From a virus: a stretch of DNA of 64,000 bases. The translations under genes and the position numbers were made by a program. Below are positions 56,159 to 63,909 of this stretch, one piece after another. The stretch spans positions 1-64,000 of IMG/VR virus record IMGVR_UViG_3300045541_000260; one strand, 5' to 3'. Under the pieces are notes generated by a model. It was not told where the DNA came from. It worked only from the letters and a program-made list of their open reading frames with translations, and did no database searches. Numbering within the stretch: position 1 is the stretch's first letter; each line of letters opens with the position of its first letter.

Positions 56159-56590
56159 TTTTTTACAGTAAGCATTGACATCCAATTCACTGTCATGCCA
56201 TTCACTTGCTAATTCAAAGCCAGCTGCCGCATAAGTGCGCCAGCTGCTTTTTTTTGGGTAACTCCAGATAAAATCACAACCTTCTTCGTTGGCTTGACTA
56301 ATTGTGGCCAATAGCAATTTTCGACCTATACCAAGATTTCTATATTCGGGCATTACATATAGTCCTCGACTACGATAAGAGTTGTCATGACAACGATGGC
56401 CGCTGTTTACTGCTATGATGTTATTGTCATCTAAATAGCCAAAAAATGTCGCCGGGTACTGCTTGTTTTTAATATCATAGCCGCCAAGAAATATCATCGA
56501 ACTATGACTTTCAATTGGACTGGTTCTTGTGGGCCAAAGATTATTTTTCCAAATTGTAAAGATATCTTCGTAGGATATTTTAGTGATCAT
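56150..56590 (-). CDS. GNAT acetyltransferase
   Basis: Start at 56590 fixed by a late box 5 nt upstream. 146 residues: L-Y-V-M-P-E-Y-R-N-L-G-I-G-R-K-L-L-L (motif A, acetyl-CoA) and A-A-A-G-F-E-L. Substrate unknown. Confidence 0.85.
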   Translation of the reverse strand: MITKISYEDIFTIWKNNLWPTRTSPIESHSSMIFLGGYDIKNKQYPATFFGYLDDNNIIAVNSGHRCHDNSYRSRGLYVMPEYRNLGIGRKLLLATISQANEEGCDFIWSYPKKSSWRTYAAAGFELASEWHDSELDVNAYCKKLL

Positions 56591-56595
56591 GATTT

Positions 56596-56603
56596 TATTT
56601 ATG
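56596..56603 (-). promoter_or_regulatory. Late promoter box (CATAAATA)
   Basis: Minus strand, ending 5 nt before ATG 56590. Divergent with the box at 56609-56616. Confidence 0.6.
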
Positions 56604-56608
56604 GGGTG

Positions 56609-56616
56609 AATAAATA
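56609..56616 (+). promoter_or_regulatory. Late promoter box (AATAAATA)
   Basis: AATAAATA ending 5 nt before ATG 56622. Confidence 0.6.
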
Positions 56617-56621
56617 TATTC

Positions 56622-57179
56622 ATGGCAAGGTTTAAACAGCATAAGAAAAACTTTCCTGGCTTTCATTACATTGAAAAAGAAGTGTTTGATGCCATTAGTC
56701 GAAGCGGTAATTGGCTATACGAAGACATCGGATCTAACGAATCTAACCAGATCATGATACAGTGCATGGATCATGAAAAAGAAGATTGGTTCACTGGCAC
56801 GGGAACTGCTCCATTTAATGACAGCACACGTTGGTCTCGACAGTTTTGTTGTCTTCAACCCAGCCTAAAAGGAACAGCCATTGAAGATTATATTCATTGG
56901 TTGGAATTACCAATTTATAGGACAAGAATCATGGTCATGAGACCGAAAACAGCATACAGTGTTCATTTTGATAGTAGCCCTCGAATTCATTTGCCTGTTA
57001 CAACAAACAAGCATTGTTTCTTTATTTTTAAAGATCTAGCCGAGCTAATTCATATGCCAGCAGATGGCAGCTCTTATGCAGTAGACACTAGAGAAACGCA
57101 TTCATTTATGAATGGCGGGGATGACATCAGAATACATATTGTATCTGCAATTGATAATAATATATGGGAACAAATATGA
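56622..57179 (+). CDS. Aspartyl/asparaginyl beta-hydroxylase-like oxygenase
   Basis: 185 residues. S-V-H-F-D-S-S (H-x-D), [17 protein letters not shown] (distal His), R-I-H-I-V (Arg). Paralogue of the 44331 gene. Stop overlaps the IscA start. Confidence 0.82.
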   Translation: MARFKQHKKNFPGFHYIEKEVFDAISRSGNWLYEDIGSNESNQIMIQCMDHEKEDWFTGTGTAPFNDSTRWSRQFCCLQPSLKGTAIEDYIHWLELPIYRTRIMVMRPKTAYSVHFDSSPRIHLPVTTNKHCFFIFKDLAELIHMPADGSSYAVDTRETHSFMNGGDDIRIHIVSAIDNNIWEQI

Positions 57180-57499
57180 TTACTATTACCGATATGGCAA
57201 ACGCCAAAGTCTCGGAGATAATTGCCGAAGAAAATAATCTAAATTTAAAACTGCGAGTATTTGTTCAGGGAGGCGGCTGTAGTGGCATGCAGTATGGATT
57301 CATGTTTGACGAAGAAACTAACGAAGACGATTTTGTTATCGAACTTAGCGGCATGGTCTATCTAGTTGATTCGTTGAGTATGCAATACTTAGAAGGCGCC
57401 ACGATAGATTACAAAGAATCCTTCGAAGGTAACAGCTTTGTAATCAGCAATCCTAACGCCGAAACAACTTGTGGCTGTGGATCTAGTTTTAGCGTATAA
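57176..57499 (+). CDS. A-type iron-sulfur carrier (IscA/ErpA)
   Basis: 107 residues. The three conserved Cys: G-G-G-C-S-G-M-Q-Y and C-G-C-G-S-S-F. Conserved G-x-x-Y-x-x-D-S. Carries Fe-S clusters to apoproteins such as ferredoxins and radical-SAM enzymes, both present in the window. ATGA-coupled to the oxygenase. Confidence 0.94.
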   Translation: MITITDMANAKVSEIIAEENNLNLKLRVFVQGGGCSGMQYGFMFDEETNEDDFVIELSGMVYLVDSLSMQYLEGATIDYKESFEGNSFVISNPNAETTCGCGSSFSV

Positions 57500-57500
57500 T

Positions 57501-57857
57501 ATGAAACTGTTTACTGATACTTTTAAACTCTATGCTTATAAAAATCGTGACAGATGCGATCTAAGTATTAGATTAAATGATTCGATGGTCATGACTTTTA
57601 AACTCACACATGAAGAGTTTAGAAAAATAATAACCGAATATACTACCAACGATCCAGCAAATGATCGTTATGGAGTTCAATTCACCAGTCAAGCTGGCCA
57701 GTTTTGGTTTGTTATGAACAAGCAACACTTTCAAGCGGTCAGAATTACAATCGGCAATCATGGAGTTGATTTTAATTTTAGAATAAATTATACTGACTGG
57801 GATCTACTCAAAGTTGAGTATGAAAATCAAATGTCTAACATAATGCCATGGGATTAG
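57501..57857 (+). CDS. Hypothetical protein, 118 aa
   Basis: ATG 57501, 1 nt after the IscA stop. Beta-rich with no recognised motif. Overlaps the next gene by 10 nt. Confidence 0.68.
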   Translation: MKLFTDTFKLYAYKNRDRCDLSIRLNDSMVMTFKLTHEEFRKIITEYTTNDPANDRYGVQFTSQAGQFWFVMNKQHFQAVRITIGNHGVDFNFRINYTDWDLLKVEYENQMSNIMPWD

Positions 57858-58102
57858 TTAGTAAAATTACCGAAGCAGTTATCTACGAAAGCCCGGATGG
57901 TGGCGAAACCATTTATGTTCGTAAGAGTGGAGAACCTCCCAATATGCGCCAACTACACAGCGAAAGCGATGTTGCCATGGCCTTGCGTAAGAAAGTTCAT
58001 GATGAGGAACTTTGGTCAAATATACGCCTAGCTGCAAAGTCCAATCCTACACTACAGCGGGCCCTAGACGAAGCCATAATGATTTATAACTTGTCAAAAT
58101 AA
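57848..58102 (+). CDS. Small conserved phage protein, 84 aa
   Basis: K-I-T-E-A-V-I-Y-E-S-P-D-G-G-E-T-I-Y-V-R-K opening is a widespread T4-like marine-phage pattern; helical C-terminal half. Unknown function. Confidence 0.75.
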   Translation: MGLVSKITEAVIYESPDGGETIYVRKSGEPPNMRQLHSESDVAMALRKKVHDEELWSNIRLAAKSNPTLQRALDEAIMIYNLSK

Positions 58103-58131
58103 TTGACACAAAATACACAATCCATTATAAT
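58103..58131 (+). promoter_or_regulatory. Sigma70-like promoter
   Basis: TTGACA 58103-58108, 17 nt, TATAAT 58126-58131. TTGACACAAAAT start as in the other family members. Confidence 0.85.
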
Positions 58132-58164
58132 TACAGCATCATTACCTATAACCATGGAGTTTGT

Positions 58165-58557
58165 ATGACTATGCATTTGGAAGGTCCTTGGCTTAGCACT
58201 ACTGGCAAGCGTCGGGGCAAACAGAAGTTTCGTACAGCCGCAGAAGCCCGTAAAGCTCGTGAGCTAGCTGAACAGTGGGAAGCAAAGCAAAGGGAGTGGG
58301 CCAATTTTAAACCCTTTAGCGGGCAATCTAGCAAGTCTGTGAAGCCTGTACAAAAACACAGTAGTCAGTCTGTTACCCGAGATGCCAGCAAGATTCCCAG
58401 TCTTAATGGCGGCATTGACATGACTCCTGCTTTTAAAACTCCGGAAAAGGTTTATACTGGTACTAAGATAATTGGCATTGGCACCATGCACAAGAGCAAT
58501 GCCGTACCTATCTTCAGCGACGACGAAGCAAAAGAAATTTCCAGTATGCGTAGGTAA
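58165..58557 (+). CDS. Conserved hypothetical protein, 130 aa
   Basis: ATG after CATGGAGTTTGT. Basic N-terminus (G-K-R-R-G-K-Q-K-F-R-T-A-A-E-A-R) and G-T-K-I-I-G-I-G-T-M-H-K-S-N-A-V-P-I-F, a pattern seen in several large phages. Unknown. Confidence 0.78.
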   Translation: MTMHLEGPWLSTTGKRRGKQKFRTAAEARKARELAEQWEAKQREWANFKPFSGQSSKSVKPVQKHSSQSVTRDASKIPSLNGGIDMTPAFKTPEKVYTGTKIIGIGTMHKSNAVPIFSDDEAKEISSMRR

Positions 58558-58567
58558 ATATTGCATT

Positions 58568-58747
58568 ATGTTATTACCTATGTCGAAATGGGTGCTACAC
58601 TGCACCAACCCCGAATGCGGATACTTTGCTGAACAACATACATTTGAGCCCGATGTAATTTGTAAACGGTGCGGCAGTTTCGTTGAAGTCAACGAAAAAA
58701 TAACTTTTAAGGAACAAGAAGAAAACAATGACCTACGTAGTAACTGA
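58568..58747 (+). CDS. Small zinc-ribbon protein, 59 aa
   Basis: ATG 58568 or 58580. C-T-N-P-E-C-G-Y-F and C-K-R-C-G form a Cys4 ribbon. Overlaps the ferredoxin start by 20 nt. Confidence 0.65.
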   Translation: MLLPMSKWVLHCTNPECGYFAEQHTFEPDVICKRCGSFVEVNEKITFKEQEENNDLRSN

Positions 58748-59051
58748 AAATTGTATCAAGTGTAAATACACTGATTGTGTTACTGTTTGCCCAGTCGATT
58801 GCTTTGTGGAAGGTCCAAACTTTTTGGCTATCAATCCCGACGAATGTATCGACTGTGCAGTTTGCGTTCCAGAATGTCCGGCTAATGCCATCTACGCTGA
58901 CAACGATTTGCCCGAAGATCAAAAAGTCTTTTTGCAGATTAACGCAGACTTAGCCAAAGCATGGAAACCAATTACAAAACGCAAAGAACCTCTGCCAGAT
59001 GCAGATACTTGGAAAGACAAGCCCAACAAGCGAGATCTACTAGAAAGGTAA
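58728..59051 (+). CDS. fdxA: Ferredoxin, FdxA type (7Fe-8S-like)
   Basis: 107 residues, as for proteobacterial Fdx[20 protein letters not shown] and [12 protein letters not shown], followed by the long C-terminal loop with W-K-P-I-T. It could feed electrons to radical-SAM, QueG-like or other redox enzymes. Confidence 0.94.
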   Translation: MTYVVTENCIKCKYTDCVTVCPVDCFVEGPNFLAINPDECIDCAVCVPECPANAIYADNDLPEDQKVFLQINADLAKAWKPITKRKEPLPDADTWKDKPNKRDLLER

Positions 59052-59055
59052 TAAA

Positions 59056-59730
59056 ATGTACGCAACAATGACCTATCGTTCTGCCAGTGAAATTAACAGC
59101 GCCATGGGCCGTGTTTATGGCCATATGAGTCTGGCAGTAATTACTTCGATGATTGTCAGTTACTTCGTCGGAACAACACCAGCCTTGCTGGAATTTTTCT
59201 TTACAGGCATAATGAAATGGATTGTAATTTTTGCACCATTGGTTGCTATTTTTGCCATAGCATTTCTCATGGAGAAGGTTGGTAAAGCGGGTGCTCAATT
59301 AATGTTGCATGGATTTGCCGCACTAATGGGACTGAGTTTTGCTACCATTTTTGCTGTATATCAAATGGGATCCATTGTGTCGGCATTTATGGGTTCGGCA
59401 ATCCTATTTGGAGTAATGAGTTTTTATGGATACTTTACTAAAAGGGATCTTACTAGCGTTGGCCAGTTTATGTTCGTTGGCCTTATTGCTATTATTATTG
59501 CCAGTATTGTTAATATCTTTATTGGCAGTAGCGTTTTTGCCACTGTCATTAGTGCATTGGCTATTATCATCTTCCTCGGACTGACTGCTTATGACACACA
59601 AAAGATTCGCGAAGAAGTCAGCGTAGAAACAGATGGTGTTGCTGAAGTTCGCGGAGCATTAACTCTATACATGGACTTTATTAACTTGTTTATCAACTTA
59701 TTGCAAATTTTTGGTGGAAGAAAAGAATGA
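59056..59730 (+). CDS. Bax inhibitor-1 family membrane protein
   Basis: 224 residues with about seven hydrophobic spans, A-M-G-R-V-Y-G-H-M, and a late L-T-A-Y-D-T-Q-K-I-R with L-Y-M-D-F-I-N-L-F. This matches YccA/YbhL-type BI-1. YccA inhibits FtsH in bacteria, so a phage copy might protect phage membrane proteins; that is inference. Confidence 0.92.
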   Translation: MYATMTYRSASEINSAMGRVYGHMSLAVITSMIVSYFVGTTPALLEFFFTGIMKWIVIFAPLVAIFAIAFLMEKVGKAGAQLMLHGFAALMGLSFATIFAVYQMGSIVSAFMGSAILFGVMSFYGYFTKRDLTSVGQFMFVGLIAIIIASIVNIFIGSSVFATVISALAIIIFLGLTAYDTQKIREEVSVETDGVAEVRGALTLYMDFINLFINLLQIFGGRKE

Positions 59731-60242
59731 GTATTCCCAGCGCAATTATTCCCGGATGTAAACTAAATGTAGGAATTTTATTTTTCATTGATGAAACTGG
59801 TGTTCATAATCATATAACTGTCAATGAAATATTCCAAGAAGGACTAATAGTTGTTTTCGGGGGTCCTGCTCCTTTTAGTAGACTAGATACCGAACAGGCG
59901 ATTCAATACGAAAAAGCCGGCCAAGAATTAAAATCGCTAGGTATTGACAGAATCATCGGATTATACTGTCAAGATGCTTTTGTAATGAAGCAGTTTGCCA
60001 ATCATGTCGAAAATTCCGCCGGCTGCTCCGATGTAGAATATTATGCCGATGGAGATGGAATATTTTTACTGTCTTATAATCTAGGCCACGATTTTACTAA
60101 TTATGGTTTAAGTATGCGTAGTGAGCGTTGGTGCGCGGTAGTCGAGAATGGGGTGGTGGTTTGGTCTGATCATGACGACTATTCCGAAATTGATAAAACT
60201 CATGTTAATAAAGTTATAGAATGGATAAAAACATCGAGCTAG
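59727..60242 (+). CDS. Peroxiredoxin-5-like protein without peroxidatic Cys
   Basis: 171 residues. I-V-V-F-G-G-P-A-P-F-S-R-L-D aligns with the Prx5 V-x-F-x-x-P-G-A-F-T-P-T-C, but Cys is Asp/absent. Y-x-x-x-x-x-x-L-K-S-L-G-I-D-R-I-I-G-L-Y-C-Q-D-A-F-V-M-K-Q-F keeps the rest of the fold. Perhaps non-enzymatic. Confidence 0.75.
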   Translation: MSIPSAIIPGCKLNVGILFFIDETGVHNHITVNEIFQEGLIVVFGGPAPFSRLDTEQAIQYEKAGQELKSLGIDRIIGLYCQDAFVMKQFANHVENSAGCSDVEYYADGDGIFLLSYNLGHDFTNYGLSMRSERWCAVVENGVVVWSDHDDYSEIDKTHVNKVIEWIKTSS

Positions 60243-60484
60243 TTCATTTAGTAGAATTAGTAGAAGAAATTGCCAGCGAAGATCCCATTGACTGGGCATT
60301 GCTAAGTGTAGACGAAAAAACGGCTACATATCTCATTGCTAATAATTTATTAGAGCAGTACACTTCTGTGTGGCAAACAATGCCAGAATATGATAGAAAT
60401 TTAATCATGCTGGCCACAATTACCAAATTAGTAGTTGAAAACTTTGCACTAAATCTTCGAATTCAAAGTGAAAACAAAATTTAA
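60221..60484 (+). CDS. Hypothetical protein, 87 aa
   Basis: Acidic and helical, overlaps its neighbours by 22 and 17 nt, so probably translated as part of the same operon. Unknown. Confidence 0.62.
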   Translation: MDKNIELVHLVELVEEIASEDPIDWALLSVDEKTATYLIANNLLEQYTSVWQTMPEYDRNLIMLATITKLVVENFALNLRIQSENKI

Positions 60485-60983
60485 AGAGCTTTACATTGAT
60501 ATAGCTCGTCGTGTGGCGGAACTAAGCTATGCACAAAGACTTAAGGTAGGCGCTATAGTAGTCAAGGACGACCGCATCATCAGCATGGGCTATAATGGCA
60601 TGCCAGCTGGTTGGGACAACGAGTGCGAAGATAAAGAATGGTGCAGTGCGGGCGGCTGGCTAAGTCCCGAAGAAATCGAAGAAGGCTGGCCTTATACGGG
60701 AAGATATGTCGATTCCGGCGGCCATGTCATTGAAGGTCGCTATCGTTTAAAAACTAAACCCGAAGTGCTTCATGCCGAATCAAATGCTATTGCGAAATTA
60801 GCCAAGAGTAATGACAGTGGCGATGGCGCCGATTTATTTGTTACTCACAGTCCTTGTATCCAGTGTGCCAAGCTAATTTATCAGTCAGGTATTCGTCGTG
60901 TTTTTTATAGTGAAAACTATCGCGATGATGATGGCATCAGATTCCTTAAGCAAAGCGATGTAGAAGTAGTCAAAGTCGAATAG
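60468..60983 (+). CDS. dCMP deaminase
   Basis: GTG 60468; 171 residues. K-V-G-A-I-V-V-K-D-x-R-I-I-S-M-G-Y-N-G-M-P, H-A-E-S-N-A-I (zinc, Glu) and P-C-I-Q-C-A-K. A normal phage dCMP/ComE-type deaminase supplying dUMP for dTTP. Confidence 0.92.
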   Translation: MKTKFKELYIDIARRVAELSYAQRLKVGAIVVKDDRIISMGYNGMPAGWDNECEDKEWCSAGGWLSPEEIEEGWPYTGRYVDSGGHVIEGRYRLKTKPEVLHAESNAIAKLAKSNDSGDGADLFVTHSPCIQCAKLIYQSGIRRVFYSENYRDDDGIRFLKQSDVEVVKVE

Positions 60984-60984
60984 C

Positions 60985-61599
60985 ATGGAAAATATTTCTT
61001 ATCAGATACACAAATTTGATCAACAAACTGCTATTGCTGAGTTTGATATTACTGATATCGATAACGCCAAATTAGTAGAACTAATTGATGAGTATAAAAA
61101 TAATCACAAAAGTATTGAGTCAAATGTTAATGCTTGGCATTATGGTTGGTTGGTTCATTTAGATTCTCGATTTGATTTCTTAACATCAGCAATTGAAAAA
61201 TGTACAAAAATTTTCTTAAAAGAAATCTATGCCGGCCAAAATGTGCCTGTACTGTACGAATCGTGGATTATCGATTATAAGTCACTTGATTTTACCAAAG
61301 AGCACAGTCATTTTCCTGCCACGTTGGCCTGTAGCTACTATATAGAAACTGACAATGATAGTTCACCGGCTATTGTATTTCCACATCTAAAAAAAGATTC
61401 TCAAGACATTAGTTTTGAATTTATTCCTAGTACAGGAAAATTAATAATTTTTCCAGGACATTTACTGCATAAGGTAAAACCAATGTTGCCAAGTCGCCAT
61501 AAAACAAGAAAGGTATTTGCGGCAAACATCGCATGTTTTAACGAAGCTTTTGTCAAAACAATCAATGCCACCCAAGTACTAACAAAATACGTAGAGTAA
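60985..61599 (+). CDS. 2OG-Fe(II) oxygenase, PF13759-like
   Basis: 204 residues. T-K-E-H-S-H-F-P, A-C-S-Y-Y, L-I-I-F-P-G-H-L-L-H-K-V and T-R-K-V-F-A-A-N. Iron ligands are less exact than in the others. Eleventh oxygenase-like gene. Confidence 0.8.
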   Translation: MENISYQIHKFDQQTAIAEFDITDIDNAKLVELIDEYKNNHKSIESNVNAWHYGWLVHLDSRFDFLTSAIEKCTKIFLKEIYAGQNVPVLYESWIIDYKSLDFTKEHSHFPATLACSYYIETDNDSSPAIVFPHLKKDSQDISFEFIPSTGKLIIFPGHLLHKVKPMLPSRHKTRKVFAANIACFNEAFVKTINATQVLTKYVE

Positions 61600-61623
61600 A
61601 AATAATTTGACAAGGACAGAATA

Positions 61624-61803
61624 ATGACTAGTTTAGAGAATACTAACCGGTGGATTCTTGACGTTCAAGAAGATCCTGCTACTGAAGAACTGTTTTTACA
61701 ATTTCCACCTGACATGCTAGAAGTCACTGGATGGCAGGAAGGCGATGTCCTTGAATGGCACGACAACAAAGACGGTTCCTGGACTCTTAAAAAGAAACAA
61801 TAA
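61624..61803 (+). CDS. Small AbrB-like protein, 59 aa
   Basis: ATG after GACAAGGACAGAATA. F-P-P-D-M-L-E-V-T-G-W-Q-E-G-D-V-L-E-W and G-S-W-T-L-K-K look like a SpoVT/AbrB swapped-hairpin segment. TAATG overlap with the exonuclease. Confidence 0.65.
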   Translation: MTSLENTNRWILDVQEDPATEELFLQFPPDMLEVTGWQEGDVLEWHDNKDGSWTLKKKQ

Positions 61804-62366
61804 TGGATATTATGTTAGACATCGAGACGTTGGCAACAACGCCAGATGCTGTAATTATTACACTAGGCGCTATTAGGTTTGATCCTTTTGCCGACGACCG
61901 CGAAAGCTTCGAGGGTGACAAGATCATCATGGATACCTTTTATCGCCGCATTGATCCTGCCAGTTACGAAGGTATTCGACACAACATTGACGATGGTACA
62001 TTGGCTTGGTGGGGACGACAAGTGCCCGAAGTTCGGCACGAAGCCTTTACTGATGACGATCGTCATCCCATACAAGAAGTTATGCGTGATTTTCATGTAT
62101 GGTGCAAGAGCTTTGATAATATATGGGCAAATGGACCGGTGTTTGATATTGTAATGTTAGAACATGTTAACAGAGAACTCAAGCGTGGCTTTCCTTGGAA
62201 GTATTGGCAAGTGCGTGATGCCAGAACTGTTTATAGTCTAGTAGAACACGAACGCCCTAATCCCAGACTGCATCATGCTGCATGGGACTGCTGGAGTCAA
62301 ATTGTGGCCTTGCAAAGTTGTTTTAGAAATCTAAATATAACACGATATCCGGAGCGTAACAAGTGA
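61803..62366 (+). CDS. DnaQ-like 3-prime to 5-prime exonuclease (DexA-like)
   Basis: 187 residues. M-L-D-I-E-T-L (DxE, Exo I), F-D-I-V-M-L (Exo II), H-H-A-A-W-D (Exo III H-x4-D). Similar to T4 DexA-type exonucleases that degrade single-stranded or host DNA. Confidence 0.88.
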   Translation: MDIMLDIETLATTPDAVIITLGAIRFDPFADDRESFEGDKIIMDTFYRRIDPASYEGIRHNIDDGTLAWWGRQVPEVRHEAFTDDDRHPIQEVMRDFHVWCKSFDNIWANGPVFDIVMLEHVNRELKRGFPWKYWQVRDARTVYSLVEHERPNPRLHHAAWDCWSQIVALQSCFRNLNITRYPERNK

Positions 62367-63208
62367 GTGAAAGTAGCGGCGTAAGAGAAGTATTGTTTGG
62401 TCTCGAAGAATACTTAAAATTTAGAAATAACGAAGAACATGTAAAATTCATCAGAGATTTCGTTAAAATTCTAGACAGTGAAGATAGAGAAAAAGCACTA
62501 TTAGAATACTGCATTAAAAACTTATCATCTGTTGACAACAAAGATAAAATATTTCGCAGCATTTTTGATTATAAGAAAAAAGTCGACGGCGATGATATAT
62601 ATGATGCATTTAGTCGCAGCCAAATTAAAAGTAAGATTTGGCTTGTCGATGAATTAGAAAGTGTTAGGCAAAAATTACCCGATCCTGTGTACAAGCAGGT
62701 CGCGGTATTTGCAGGTTGGTATGGACAGATAAAAAGCATCTATGATAAAAGGATAACTTATCGAAAGATGCGTATAGTCGAAATGGATCGAAATGCATGT
62801 GAAACCAGCGACTATATTTTTAATCTGTCTGAATTAGAAAATTACAAAGTTAAAAGTGTAAATGCTGATATCAATAATTTAACTCTACATAAAAACGGTT
62901 ATGAGTGGGACGTAGAAAACTTTCGCGAAGGTACCAAATACAGCGAAAAGTTTTTGCCTGATTTAATTATCAATACCAGTGCCGAACATATGAAAGAAGA
63001 TTGGTTCTTTCAAATTAAGTTTAAAGAACTGGAAAGTAATCCAATCGTAGCTATCCAAAGTAATAATCTTTTTGATATTCCGGAACATATCAATTGTGTT
63101 CACAGCATAGAGCACATGAAAAAGAAATTTCCCATGCGCGAAATACTTTATGAAGGTGAACTTCAATTAAAAGGATACAAGCGAGTAATGCTTATCGGAA
63201 GGCCTTGA
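62363..63208 (+). CDS. Methyltransferase-like conserved phage protein
   Basis: GTG 62363 in the exonuclease stop. 281 residues. A-V-F-A-G-W-Y-G, then a D-L-I-I-N-T-S-A-E-H-M block and Q-S-N-N-L-F with E-H-I-N-C-V. This resembles a SAM-methyltransferase-like family of T4-like marine phages; key SAM motif weak. Confidence 0.65.
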   Translation: MSESSGVREVLFGLEEYLKFRNNEEHVKFIRDFVKILDSEDREKALLEYCIKNLSSVDNKDKIFRSIFDYKKKVDGDDIYDAFSRSQIKSKIWLVDELESVRQKLPDPVYKQVAVFAGWYGQIKSIYDKRITYRKMRIVEMDRNACETSDYIFNLSELENYKVKSVNADINNLTLHKNGYEWDVENFREGTKYSEKFLPDLIINTSAEHMKEDWFFQIKFKELESNPIVAIQSNNLFDIPEHINCVHSIEHMKKKFPMREILYEGELQLKGYKRVMLIGRP

Positions 63209-63210
63209 CA

Positions 63211-63297
63211 ATGCTGGCTAATAAATATATACTTGCTGTTTATAGAGGCCTTGACGCTCATCCCTCTCTAAATATTCTGCGTGTCATTGCTATTTGA
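63211..63297 (+). other. Leader of queD with possible pseudoknot
   Basis: AGAGG pairs with CCTCT and the loop ACGC can pair with the downstream GCGT, giving an H-type pseudoknot shape like preQ1-I riboswitches. The region can also encode a 28-residue peptide (ATG 63211). An AATAAATATA late-type box lies inside. Confidence 0.35.
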
Positions 63298-63314
63298 TGT
63301 AAGGAGAAATAACA

Positions 63315-63818
63315 ATGGCAAATTTACCTCGAACTTATAAATGGACCAGTACCAAAGAGTACCACGATGCTTTTCCTTGTGCTTATCGCCAGTGGAGAGC
63401 CGATAGTCATTGTAATCTAATTCACGGTTACAGCTTTTCGATGAAGTTCTATTTTGGCACAGACGATTTGGATGTGCGTAATTGGGCTGCTGATTATGGC
63501 GGTCTTAAAGAACTTAAACGAGTCTTAGAAGACCAGTTTGACCATACGCTAATTGTAGCACAGGATGATCCGGAACTAGAGACATTCAAACTGCTACAAG
63601 AAAAGAAAATGGCTAAGATTGTAGTGCTACCTCGCTTGGGTTGTGAAGGCCTTGCGGATCAGCTTTACAAATATGTCAATGGCGTTTATATTCCTGAAAT
63701 GTGGGGACCAGGTGAAGCAGAACGCTTGTGGTGCTATCGCGTAGAAGTACGCGAAACACAGGCTAATATGGCTTATCGCGAAGGTCATCGCGAGTGGAAT
63801 GAAGATTTGTTTGCCTAA
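63315..63818 (+). CDS. queD: 6-carboxy-tetrahydropterin synthase (QueD-like)
   Basis: AAGGAGAAATAAC before ATG. 167 residues: S-H-C-N-L-I-H-G-Y-S-F-S carries zinc His ligands, and the D-H-T-L-I / C-E-G motifs (F-D-H-T-L, L-G-C-E-G-L-A) match QueD/PTPS. Converts dihydroneopterin triphosphate to CPH4, first step after FolE. Pairs with QueC. Confidence 0.87.
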   Translation: MANLPRTYKWTSTKEYHDAFPCAYRQWRADSHCNLIHGYSFSMKFYFGTDDLDVRNWAADYGGLKELKRVLEDQFDHTLIVAQDDPELETFKLLQEKKMAKIVVLPRLGCEGLADQLYKYVNGVYIPEMWGPGEAERLWCYRVEVRETQANMAYREGHREWNEDLFA

Positions 63819-63862
63819 ACTAATTTAGCCAAAAGACATTATCTACTAGTATAATTACTGAT

Positions 63863-63894
63863 GTAGAGCACTAAGTATTTACAAGATGCTCTAC
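63863..63894 (+). other. 8-bp hairpin before terminal gene
   Basis: GTAGAGCA pairs with TGCTCTAC across a 16-nt loop; T5 follows 9 nt later. Could be a weak terminator or leader element. Confidence 0.45.
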
Positions 63895-63909
63895 TAGTTG
63901 AGGTTTTTA

